In this document: positions 54,143 to 64,000 of the stretch, piece after piece
Numbering within the stretch: position 1 is the first letter of the stretch
Layout: each line of letters starts with the position of its first letter
NCBI GenBank assembly: GCA_036346355.1
Contig: CM070584.1
Span: 27,002,039-27,066,038 of the forward strand
Reading direction: 5' to 3'
From: Rhipidocladum racemiflorum
Lineage: Eukaryota > Streptophyta > Magnoliopsida > Poales > Poaceae
DNA: 64,000 bases
The notes under the pieces: model-generated
Seen by the model: the letters and a program-made list of their open reading frames with translations, nothing else
Told to the model about the DNA's origin: nothing
Database searches by the model: none
Program-made: the position numbers and the translations under genes

Positions 54143-55830
54143 TTAGCAAAAGGGTTGGGGATACTCGGACTTTAGCTCTTCTTCTTTCTCCCAAGTAGCT
54201 TCCTTCTCTGAATGATGACTCCACTGAACCTTGCAAAAGCGAATGGTTTTTCTCCTCATGACGTGCTCAGCAGTCTCAAGAATCTTGATTGGATGTTCTT
54301 TGTAAGTCAAATCTTTTTGGATATCAATATCATCTAACTGTGCTTGCTCAGTGGGAACTCGAAGACATTTCTTCAACTGCGACACATGAAACACATCATG
54401 CACTCCTGCCAGAGCCGGCGATAAACTCAGCTGATAAGCCACTTCTCCTCTTCTGGACAGTATGGGGTATGGGCCCACATACCATGGTGCAAGCTTTCCT
54501 TTATTCTCAAAGCGTTTCACATCTCTAAGGGGAGTGACTCTGAGATACACATGATCTCCTGGCTCAAAGGCTAGCTCTCTTCGGCGATTGTCAGCATAGC
54601 TTTTCTGCCTAGATTGAGCTATCTTGAGTCTATCTTGTATAAGCTTGATTTTCTCTTTTGCTTCGTTCAAAATACTTGGGCCAAACAACTGTCGCTCTCC
54701 AACTTGATCCCACAAGAGCGGAGTTCTGCATTTCCTTCCATATAATGCTTCAAATGGTGACATCTTCAAACTGGCTTGATAACTATTATTATATGAGAAT
54801 TCAGCAAACGGAAGACACTTGTCCCAACTGGCATGATAGTCCAGCGCACAAGCGCGCAACATATCTTCCAATATCTGGTTTACACGCTCTGTTTGTCCAT
54901 CTGTCTGGGGATGGTAAGCCGTGCTGAAATTCAGTCGGGTTCCCATGGCTTCATGTAGACTTTTCCAGATGCGTGAGGTAAACTGACTACCTCGATCTAA
55001 GACTATCTTTTTAGGAATTCCATGTAGGCACACAATCTTGGTTATATAAAGTTCTACCAGTTTATTTCCTCCATACCTAGTGTTCATCGGTATAAAGTGG
55101 GCTACTTTGGTGAGACGGTCCACAATTACCCAAATGGAATCATAGCCTGTTTGGGTTTTAGGGAGTCCGGTGATGAAATCCATTCCAATTTCCTCCCATT
55201 TCCACTCTGGGACTGCTAATGGCTGTAACAGGCCTGCTGGCCTCTGATGTTCTGCTTTAACCCTCTGACAGACATCACAGCGAGCAATACATTCTGCAAT
55301 TTCTCTCTTCATGCTAACCCACCAGTACTTTTCCTTCAAATCTTGATACATTTTTGTACTGCCGGGAAGAATAGAAAAAGGGGACTCATGTGCTTCCTGA
55401 AGAAGTACCTCCTTTATCTCTTTATGGTCTGGCACACACAACCTATTCTCGAACCATATAACACCTTGTTCATCTTCTGAAAATCCTGGGGATTTTCCTC
55501 TTCTCATATTTTTCTTAATCTCTTGGATATCTAGATCATCTTTTTGAGCTTCTCTGATCTGCTCTTGAAGTGTGGGTTGTACTTCAAGTGCATTCACTGA
55601 TCCGTGAGTGACAATCTCCAGATTCAACCTCTTCATTTCCTAGCATAGCTCAGGCAAACCTTCTCTAGCACTGATCACGTTGACATGGCTTTTTCTGCTC
55701 AATTCATCAGCTACCACATTGGCTTTCCCTGAATGATAATGTATACCAATATCATAATCCTTAATCAACTCTAGCCATCTTCTTTGCCTCAAATTGAGCT
55801 CGGTCTGAGTGAATATATACTTCAGGCTCT
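54143..55830 (-). pseudogene. Chromovirus RNase H end, integrase and chromodomain
   Basis: From 55830: SLKYIFTQTELNLRQRRWLE, then a TAG after GLPELC, then an intact 497-codon frame from 55636. Integrase: AHESPFSILPGSTKMYQDLK has Leu where the second zinc His of HHCC is expected; CDVCQRVK supplies the two Cys. Core: IGMDFITGLPKTQTGYDS, VLDRGSQFTS, DGQTERVNQILEDMLRAC. C-terminus: KCLRVPTEQ then YKEHPIKILETAEHVMR and KVQWSHHSEKEATWEKEEEL, a chromodomain that would steer integration to heterochromatin. Confidence 0.92.
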
Positions 55831-55833
55831 TAT

Positions 55834-58098
55834 TGTAACACCCCGGCATCTAGTGTGCCTGAATGCTACCAAACATAGACTAAACAACATCTAAATACCA
55901 CAATTAAACATAAATTACAGCAAAGGTGCACATGCTAAAAACCGAAATTTCGGCAGCATCTCCTTTGTTTTAACATGAATTGAAGCAATAGTAATAACAA
56001 GGCAGTTCAAAGCAAGACATGAGGCATTTAAAACAGCAATATAACGAATATAGCATCAACATAAGACAATAATACTAAAGCCAACCACTCCATAAACTAT
56101 GGCTAAGCAAAAAGGATCACAAGCACACAAGGATTATTCCAAACACCTAGTTCATGTCACTTATTATGAACTTGACGAAACAATAGTAAATGTGGCTGGA
56201 CTACGTGAAGATGTGTAGCTATTTCCCCTTCCCACAAGCCGGTGTCATGGTACCTAAAATAAACAACATAAACACAAGCGTGAGTTCATCACTCAGCAAG
56301 TATATTGCAATGGTACAAACATAAACAATTACATGGCTACAACAACTCACATCATGTGTATCATCTCATTCATGATCACAAATCATTATCACCATCATTA
56401 TGTATGCAATGCGATGCGATGCGATGCTCATATCTCCTTGGAAACTCATACCGGTATGGTTGAGTACACACCCGTCGGTGTGCACCCTCTCCCCCCTTCC
56501 ATCCCGAAGATGGAGGGTGCCTACTCCTCGCTTCCCCACACCGCGGTGGATGGAATCACGATGTAGGACTTACTCATTAGCTCTTCCGAAATAGTCATAA
56601 CTTTCTCACCGACCTTCCCCGGACTAGTTATGACTTTCTCACTGCCCGGGCCATGTATCTTGCCATGTATGCAAATATGCCAACACATGAATAACTTGTA
56701 CATTAACACATGGCATCATCATGGATAACTTGTACATTAACACATGGCGTCATCACATAATAAACATATTCATCATATCAATGGCAAACATTAAAGCATG
56801 GCATGTGAACATATCATATATTCAAATTTCAATCTCAATCAATCACACCAACTACAACCCGCTACCCATTCCAATACACTTGCCTCCACCACGGGCAACG
56901 GATTGGCGAGAAGTAGAAGGCACTCCCGGGGCACACCACCTGCACATAGGTACCACACACTCACAATCATATCCTCAAAACAGTACGCAAACCCTCATCT
57001 ACCCCGACATAGCCAACTACTCGCAAAACCCGAAAACAGAGGTTCTGTCCCGTCGAGACAGCAGCCTTCCAAAAGGCATAACTTGAGTTCTGGGACTCCG
57101 ACTAAATTAAACGAGTACATCCTCGCGTAGCTTAGGAAATTTCCCAACTTTTTCTAAGCATATGGAAAGACTGATTCGGACTCTAAAATGGTTTAATCTA
57201 AATAAAACTGTGATCTGTTCCAATAATGTCACAGATTTTAACACGCTCGGTAAAACATCCATAACTTTCAAACGGCTGATCGGAATTGGACGTTCTTTAT
57301 ACCCACGGAAAGATATTGAAATTACCTACAATTTCTTTAACAGGTGGACGTCCAAATTCGGACTCTAAATTGGCGAAAAACCGAACCCTAGGTCGACTGC
57401 TCATGCTGTCCAAAATAGAGAACGTGGCAACTTCTAGATCTAATCCAATATACTCAATTCCAGCACCACCAATTGATCTAAAAACATGGTAATGACCCTT
57501 AGAACAGTACCGAACCCGATAGATCTTCTCCCGGATCGCTCCTCGCTCCAACGGACGGATCTCCGAGGTGCAGGGGTGGAGAGGCTACCCTAGGGAAGCA
57601 AGGGATGGAGGAGAGGTGGTGGGGAGGTGGGGAGCAAAGGGGCAAGGGAGGTGGGGGCGCATGGCCAAAGGGGAGGGAGAGGAGGTGGGGCGGCTAGGGC
57701 CAAGGGAGGAGGTGGGGGCGCACAAGTGGGGGTGGGGCGCAAGGAGGGCAGGGGGAGGCCCTTTTTACCAGCCCACACAAGTCTCCTAGTCCTAAATGGA
57801 CTCATACCCCATCCCACCAAAGCCCACAACCCCTTCTTTTAGGCCCAAACTCCCCCGGAAAGGCCCAAACTCCCGGAAACAGCCCGGAAACGCAATTAAA
57901 CCTCATACCATATGGTTTTAACCTCTAATACCATATTTCATAATGTTTTTGACCTCATCATGCACCATTTATAAGGTTACAACACTCCGTGGTGTCACAT
58001 CACTTCATAAGGCCCAAAAACGCGAGTAAACCTCAAGCCGAAAGGTTTTATTCTCTAATTTCACATTTTATAATGTCACACCATACCGTAGTGTCACA
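55834..58098 (-). repeat. Gypsy solo LTR, 2265 bp, inside chromovirus RNase H
   Basis: TG/CA-bounded (TGTAACACCCCGGC...GTGTCACA) with a perfect duplication cttat (55829-55833, 58099-58103). Removing it rejoins IYTDHK to SLKYIF. The minus-strand end cggggtgttaca is typical of Gypsy LTRs, so it probably lies on the minus strand. Near 57890-58098 two ~105-bp units repeat in tandem. GC-rich frames at 57568-57842 are compositional. Confidence 0.88.
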
Positions 58099-59397
58099 CT
58101 TATGATCCGTGTATATTTCGCAACGATTATCGATGAGGTAATGTCGCCAAATCTTCAAAGCATGCACAATCGCGGCTAGCTCTAAGTCACGAGTAGGATA
58201 GTTGCTCTCATGAGGCTTTAGCTGCCGGGATGCATATGCTACCACTTTTCCTTCTTGCATCAGCACGCAACCCAAACCTTGCTGTGAGGCATCACAATAA
58301 ATCACAAAATCCTTGTGAATATCTGGTAGAACTAGAACTGGTGCTGAGACAAGTCTTTTCTTTAGCTCTTCAAAGCTTTTCTCACATGATTCTGTCCATT
58401 CAAACTTCTTTTCCTTCTTCAAGAGTTGAGTCATTGGACGTGCAAGTTTGGAGACACTTTCTATAAACCTCCGGTAATATCTAGCTAATCCCAGAAAACT
58501 TCTAACTTCAGAGACATACTTGGGATGTTCCCATCCCATCACTGCTTCTACTTTGGCTGGATCTACTGCTACTCGACTTGCGGATACAATATGTCCAAGA
58601 AATCCTACTTCTTTCAACCAAAACTCGCACTTGCTGAACTTGGCGTACAACTGGTGATCCCTGAGTTTTTCCAATATTAACCTCAAATGTGTCTCATGCT
58701 CCTTCTCATCTCTAGAGTAGATGAGAATATCATCAACGAACACCACCACAAACTTATCCAGAAATTCCATGAACACCTTATTCATCATGTTCATGAAGTA
58801 GGCTGGCGCATTGGTCAACCCAAATGACATGACTGTGAACTCATAAAGTCCGTACCGAGTGGTGAAGGTTGTCTTGGGTACATCTTCAGGTCGGATTTTT
58901 AACTGATGATATCCTGACCGAAGATGTATTTTGGAGAAAACACCTGCTCCCTTTAACTGATCGAACAAGTCATCGATCCTGGGTAAGGGATACTTATTCT
59001 TAATGGTGACTTCATTAAGAGCTCTGTAATCCACACACATCCTCATACTACCATCCTTTTTCTTGACAAAAAGAACAGGTGCACCCCAGGGTGACGAACT
59101 TGGTCTGATGTATCCCTTGTCTTGCAGCTCACGAATTTGCTTCTTTAACTCAGCCAACTCATTTGCGGGCATTCGGTACGGCCTCTTTGAAATTGGGGCT
59201 GTACCAGGGACGAGGTCGATTATGAACTCAATATCCCGGTCTGGAGGCATACCGGGTAAATCCTTCGGAAAGACATCCGGATATTCTTGTACGACCGGCA
59301 CTTGCTCTATACTTAAGCCCTTGAGCTTATTGAGGCTGACTTGTTTCTCCCTACTGTTCTTGGACTCAAACTCAACCTTGATTCCATTTTGATCTAC
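58099..59397 (-). pseudogene. Chromovirus reverse transcriptase and RNase H start
   Basis: Open over about 400 codons: VVQEYPDVFPKDLPGMPPDR, SSPWGAPVLFVKKKDGSMRM, IDDLFDQLKGAGVFSKIHLR, FGLTNAPAYFMNMMNKVFME and VVVFVDDILIYSRDEKEH (FVDD). RNase H starts DFVIYCDASQQGLGCVLMQE and is cut at IYTDHK by the solo LTR. The 5' side ends in the VDQNG reading at about 59390. Confidence 0.92.
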
Positions 59398-61444
59398 AAC
59401 AGGTCATTAGAGGAACATCTTAACCATTTGCGTGTTGTTTTTAATGCTTTACGAGATGCGCGTTTATTTGGTAACCTTGAGAAGTGCACTTTTTGCATGG
59501 ATCGAGTCTCTTTTCTTGGCTATGTTGTTACTCCACAGGGGATTGAAGTTGGTCATGCCAAGGTTAAAGCAATACAGAGTTGGCTGACTCCTAACACGGT
59601 CACAAAGGTGCGAAGTTTTCTAGGACTTGCTGGGTTCTATCGTCGCTTTGTGAAGGATTTCAGCACAATCGCCGCACCGTTGAATGAACTCACCAAGAAA
59701 GGAGTGCTATTTGTTTAGGGTAAAGTACACGAAGATGCCTTCGATACCTTAAAACATAAGTTAACACATGCACCCTTACTCCAACTACCAGACTTTTCTA
59801 AGACTTTCGAATTAGAATGTGATGCTAGTGGAATCGAGTTGGGTGGTGTGCTCATACAGGGAGGAAAATCTGTTACATATTTCAGTGAAAAGTTGAGTGG
59901 GCCTAGTTTGAACTATTCTACTTATTATAAGGAATTATATGCTCTAGTTCGAACTTTGGAAACATGGCAACATTATTTATGGCCCAAAGAATTTGTCATT
60001 CACTCTGATCATGAATCATTAAAGCATATTCGAAGTCAAGCTAAACTGAATCGTAGACATGAAAAGTGGGTTGAATTCATTGAATCTTTTCCTTATGTCA
60101 TAAAACACAAGCAGGGAAAAGATAATGTTATTGCTGATGCTTTGTCTCGAAGATATACCATGCTTTCACAGCTTGATTTCAAAATCTTTGGATTAGAGAC
60201 GATTAAACAACAATACGTGCATGATGATGATTTTAAAGATGTATTGTTGAATTGTAAAGAAGGAAAAAGTTGGAACAAAATTTTCATTAATGATGGATTT
60301 GTATTTAGAGCTAACAAGCTATGCATTCCAGCTGAGTCCGTTCGTTTGTTGCTTTTGCAGGAAGCACATGGAGGTGCTTTGATGGGACACTTTGGTGTAA
60401 AAAAGACAGAGGATTTACTTGCTAGCCATTTTTATTGGCCCAAGATGAGAAGAGACGTAGAAAAGTATGTAGCTCACTGCATAACTTGTCAGAAAGCAAA
60501 ATCTCGTCTTCAACCCCATGGTTTGTATATGCCTCTCCCTGTTCCTTCTTTACCTTGGGAAGACATTTCAATGGACTTTGTTTTAGGATTGCCTAGAACT
60601 AAGAAGGGGAGGGATAGTATATTTGAGGTGGTTGATAGATTCTCTAAGATGGCTCATTTCATACCATGCCATCAAACTAATGATGCTACTCATATTGCTG
60701 ATCTTTTCTTTTGTGAAATTGTTCGTTTGCATGGTGTGCCAAATACAATTGTTTCAGATAGAGATGCTAAATTTCTCAGCCATTTTTGGAGGATTCTATG
60801 GGCTAAATTGGGGACTAAATTATTATTCTCAACTACTTGTCATCCGCAAATTAATGGACAAACTGAGGTTGTTAATAGAACACTATCTACCATGCTTAGG
60901 GCTGTGTTAAAAAAGAACATTAAAATGTGGAAGAATGCTTGCCTCATGTTGAGTTTGCTTACAGTAGATCAAAGCATTCTACTACCAAGATGTGCCCATT
61001 TGAGATTGTATATGGTTTTGTGCCTCATACTCCAATTGATTTATTGCCACTACCATCTTTTGAAAGGATTAATTTTGACGCTAAACAATGTGCTGATTTG
61101 ATGTTAAAAATGCATGAGTCCACAAAACAAAACATTCAAAGAATGAATGCTAGATATAAACTTGTTGGTAGTGAAGGTAGAAAGCATGTGACTTTTGAAC
61201 ATGGTGATCTTGTTTGGTTGCATTTGCGTAAAGAACGTTTTCCTGATTTAAGAAAATCTAAATTAATGCCAAGAGCTGATGGTCCATTTAAAGTTCTTGA
61301 AAGGATTAACGATAGTGCATATAAGCTTGAGTTGCCTGCAGATTTTGGGGTTAGTCCCACATTTAACATTGTAGATTTGAAGCCGTACTTGGGTTTCGAG
61401 GAGGAGCTCGAGTCGAGGACGACTCCGTTGCAAAAAGGGGAGGA
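59388..61444 (+). pseudogene. Gypsy-1 RT C-terminus, RNase H and integrase
   Basis: Resumes at ILIYNRSLEEHLNHLRVVF, then VRSFLGLAGFYRRFVKDFST. A TAG interrupts at FV*GKVHEDAF (Trp expected). RNase H: LECDASGIELGGVL, VIHSDHESLKHI, DNVIADALSRR. Integrase: H-H-C-C (GHFGVKKTEDLLASHFYWPK, CITCQKAK), DISMDFVLGLPRTKKGRDS, VSDRDAKFLS, INGQTEVVNRTLSTML. A 1-base loss near 60930 shifts to ECLPHVEFAYSRSKHSTTKM, ending LKPYLGFEEELESRTTP. About 80 RT codons, including most of the palm and the YxDD site, are missing at the junction. Confidence 0.9.
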
Positions 61445-62287
61445 TGATGCGGACATCACACTCTTTGATGCAGCCAAGACGTCACCTACACGTCAAGAGG
61501 AAATGATGAAAGGACCAGTTACGCGAGCTCATGCACGGGGCAAATGGTCAACATGGTGCTCACAAATTATGGAGAAGTGCCGATACAATACCAGATCAAA
61601 ATGGGTCCAAACATGTTGAGACAAGGAGGCCCAACCATGATAGGCCAAGGAGGCGCCAAGGCCCATGGGCCAGAACATGTTGAAACAAGGAGGCCCAAAC
61701 CATGATGGGCCAAGGAGGCACTAAGGCCCATCATGGCGCCATAGAGGAGGGAGCACCGCCAGTTCTAAGACCGGCCCATGAAGTGTGGCACCACTTCCTC
61801 CCTCCACCGTCCCACGAAGGCCCAAGTTGCATGACTACATGTTTAGTACCACCTTGCTTAGTGTTTAGTTTTTGGCTAAATCCCTCCACTATATAATAGA
61901 GGCAATAGGCCACCTAAGGGACCTGGGTTTTGTTTAGTAAATCAGTTTAGCTTCTATGCTACTGCCCGTGCAAGCACGTGTCGATTAGACTGTCTGCGCA
62001 CGTGTAAACAAGACTCCAAATTTTAGATTGGAAATTAAATATTCATATTCGTAATTTCAGATTGCTTGTTATCTTGTTCTTGCTCGTTCCTCGATTGCTT
62101 GTAGGAACCCAGACCTTCGTGGTCAGGTTGATCACGCGGCGGCGAGATCAATAACCCTCTGGAGTTGGTGTATCGGTTGCTAAGGCGCAACGTCCTGGAC
62201 GGTTGTAGTCGGGCCGCTAACGTTGACTCTCCACAAAAATCGAGATTTATCCATCTCATCGATAGATCGCGACCGTTGTTTCTATCA
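61445..62287 (+). repeat. Gypsy-1 3' LTR
   Basis: 843 bp, TGATGCGGACATCACACTC...GTTTCTATCA. The pol reading frame runs on into its first bases. It holds a TATA-like actatataata near 61890. Confidence 0.9.
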
Positions 62288-62767
62288 CAGTATGCATCTT
62301 CCAGTGGATGCGAGCGAAATTGGTGCACATTTGCCTTAGTAAACACGCAGTTAAGGAACCAATTAAGTTATGCAAAGCTCCAGAAGCTCGTATTTATTCA
62401 CTACAATCTTCGACTTTGACTACGGGACTACGAATCGACCCACGATGCACAACATGTCGACCTATTCGATTTCCTCATTGAGGATACGTTGCATTCCAGT
62501 CCGTACCCGATTGCAGACTGGTTCGATTCGTCCATATCTGGATTGAAGCCTCTGATTGACGAGGACAGTGGGTACGACCCACCCCTGCCAGCCAAATTTG
62601 TGGTTGACAGCATCTCCGAGGAAGATCTCAAAAAGACCACTGGTGGGAAGAGCCTCCCAGATTGGGCTGAGTTCTCAATAGGCGAGACACACACAAAAGA
62701 AAGAGGAAGCGTGGCATGGACGACGACTTTCTGGTGGGTGCTTTAGGTGGGTTTGCGAAGTTGTCAG
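62288..62767 (+). pseudogene. hAT-3 transposase, hATC dimerisation domain and tail
   Basis: YASSSGCERNWCTFALVNTQ then LRNQLSYAKLQKLVFIHYNL is the conserved hAT C-terminal dimerisation motif. It is followed in another frame by YPIADWFDSSISGLKPLIDE, a DLKKTTGGKSLPDWAEFSIGE segment and a basic stretch, as in plant DUF659 hAT proteins. It is separated from the catalytic part by 30 kb of inserted elements. Confidence 0.88.
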
Positions 62768-62768
62768 C

Positions 62769-64000
62769 TGTCGGGACCCGAATCTGCAAATCCGGACACT
62801 CTGTGTATTCAGCACTAGTCCAGGAACACGCTAGTGCACACAGTCTTAACATCGGTAAATATCACAATCATACCACTCGATACTAATAAAGTACTTTAAT
62901 TAAATAGTCAAACTGGTTGCTCGACCTTATGGTCAAGTTACAAATATACATACGCAGGCTTAAACTTATTAAGAGAGAAATAATAGCAGCGGAAAAATAA
63001 GATAACTTTGTGGCGCCATCCAGTATACCACAGGCAACTGACTGGACTCGCTCCCTAAGTAGACGGTTCCTCTGGAAGCTCCTCCTCCAAAGCTGGTGTA
63101 GATTCTTCTTCAACTGGTGTTGTATTGTGGCAAGGGTGAGTACTTTGGTACTCAGCAAGTCATGCACAGAATGCAACTAATATACTACATGCATGGCTTG
63201 GTACAAAGGAGTAGCTCAAGGTGTATTTGCAGTAAAATAACATTTGACAAGTAGCATAAGTAGATTCGAAAGCAGTAGAAACAAGTATAACATAAATAAC
63301 CTTTCCAAGAGTTTAATCAACATCCTTCCCATTCCTAAACCACATTTCCATCAACATCACTATTTAACCAAACCCAACCTTTCAAGTCCAAGTTATTTTC
63401 AAGAAAGTCTAACCCTTGACTGTAATTCCCGAGCGATGTCCAATACCGCGGACACGGCTATTCGAATAGATTTTACACTCTACAGAGGTTATGCACTTTA
63501 CCCACAAGATACAGTCAAACACCACAAAGGCGAGTTCCCGTAACAAAGTCTTTCGGAAACCTCCAACAATACAAGTGGTCCTCTCCGGTTGTTGCACACT
63601 AACCCTTCCCTTAGCTAAGGCGAAGTTTAGGCCAACCAACCGTTAGATGGGTATCTGGCTGCAGCCCCGGTACGCTCCCCCGTTCAACTTACACAAAGGG
63701 TGTAGTTGACATCCTGAGGTCCCACCGGTACGTTATTAGCAACTTAATCAACTAGGTCCATCCCATTACAGACATGTGGTTGCACGTTTGACCCAGTTCA
63801 AAGGCTTGCAAGGTTAAGTCCTGTGACCAGGGCAAGACTACCCGAAGAACCAAACCAACGTTCCCGGTGCCACAACCGCCCACTGAACATTCTTGCCACA
63901 TGCCCTGGCCAAAAGCTATTTATCAAAGCCAGCTTGATTACCATGCACCACGTGCCATCAACATCACATGATACCTTTCCAAAACAGGTTCAATATATCA
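62769..64000. repeat. LTR of a further Gypsy element, running off the right edge
   Basis: Starts TGTCGGGACCCGAATC inside the hAT-3 3' part. It shares with the LTR at 51913 the blocks ctgtgtattc, actagtccaggaa, tactcagcaa and cactctacagaggtt in the same order. It belongs to the same LTR superfamily at lower identity and is likely on the minus strand. No internal region is visible. Confidence 0.72.

Larger units (their letters stand above)
51913..59397 (-). mobile_element. Chromovirus-type Gypsy, 5'-truncated (minus strand)
   Basis: The 3' LTR is at 51913-54096. Pol with a chromodomain is at 54143-55830 and 58099-59397. Gag, protease and 5' LTR are missing: the RT upstream region ends inside Gypsy-1 RT sequence at 59388-59397. 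A solo LTR interrupts RNase H. No duplication can be tested because the right end is a deletion junction. Confidence 0.88.
32074..62287 (+). mobile_element. Gypsy-1, Ty3/Gypsy LTR retrotransposon (30-kb span with nested insertions)
   Basis: The 3' LTR is 61445-62287 (843 bp). The 5' LTR starts at 32074 and ends at 48530 but contains 15.5 kb of other elements. PBS agTGGTATCAGAGC at 48533. Order is gag, protease, RT, RNase H, integrase (Gypsy order), then purine tract aaaaaggggagga (61432-61444). TSD is cagtg/cagta. The 5' LTR now starts TAATGC where the 3' LTR has TGATGC, one substitution in the terminal TG. A truncated chromovirus breaks the RT. The copy cannot be autonomous. Confidence 0.92.
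30241..62767 (+). mobile_element. hAT-3 (DUF659-type) transposon remnant, split by Gypsy-1
   Basis: The transposase gene runs 30241-32068 and resumes at 62288-62767. The two parts join exactly over the duplicated target cagta (32069-32073 as cagtg; 62288-62292), giving ...MRMVLQYASSSGCERNW. I did not find the outer terminal repeats; the left end lies between 29956 and 30241 and the right end was cut by the LTR at 62769. Confidence 0.8.

Noticed and set aside
57568..57842. Gly-rich + frames and Pro-rich minus frame
   Set aside because: G-rich tract in the solo LTR.

Overview
This is nuclear DNA of a grass, probably a panicoid (inferred). The only host gene I can support is the C-terminal half of an RNA polymerase III second-largest subunit (NRPC2/RPC2), on the + strand from 1946 to 24839 in 17 reconstructed exons. 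All exons are open and in phase. Almost everything else is transposable-element DNA stacked by repeated insertion. The grass call rests on the TE types (Copia, Tat and chromovirus Gypsy, Tourist and hAT MITEs), initiator-Met-type primer sites, GC-rich codon use in several elements, and a GRF zinc-finger TE protein ending in KGKWPRCTQ that I associate with panicoid genomes.

Region 1-8.8 kb: a minus-strand hAT transposon (hAT-1) runs in from the left edge to about 1855 and lies upstream of the first visible NRPC2 exon. Sixteen exons follow, including two consecutive GC-AG introns and one Tourist-like MITE in an intron (6360-6941).

Region 8.4-24.8 kb: the last NRPC2 intron is 16.4 kb. It holds a Mutator-like MITE (8688-24354, 9-bp TSD) split by Copia A (8821-23957, minus strand, TSD gtttt). 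Copia A is itself split by hAT-2 (9955-13271, 8-bp TSD, with a 133-bp palindrome) and by a rearranged Copia B (13303-19901, with a fold-back junction and a Tourist-like MITE inside). The Copia A leader carries an intronless histone H3.1-type pseudogene in antisense. The final 16 codons of NRPC2 lie beyond all of this, at 24789-24839.

Region 25.9-30 kb: a 2.27-kb element with about 455-bp terminal inverted repeats carries its own TATA box and a GRF zinc-finger gene (25942-28207). A weak SINE-like piece and a 940-bp hAT MITE (29008-29947) follow.

Region 30-62.8 kb: a decayed hAT/DUF659 transposase gene (hAT-3) is cut in its dimerisation domain by Gypsy-1 (32074-62287, TSD cagta). The Gypsy-1 5' LTR contains a hAT MITE (32540-48085), inside which sits a 3.4-kb SIRE/Maximus-like solo LTR (33116-48037, TSD ccgtg), inside which sits a Tat-lineage Gypsy (34408-45954, TSD ctata) with 56-bp LTR tandem repeats and an antisense spliced ORF. 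The Gypsy-1 reverse transcriptase is also broken by a truncated minus-strand chromovirus (51913-59397), which carries a solo LTR (55834-58098, TSD cttat). The window ends in another LTR (62769-64000) related to the chromovirus LTR.

Nothing in the TE set looks autonomous now. GC-rich elements are full of single-base indels while the NRPC2 exons are clean, so some frameshifts may be assembly errors in repeats. Nesting levels were set by matching target-site duplications and by continuity of the interrupted proteins, read by eye.
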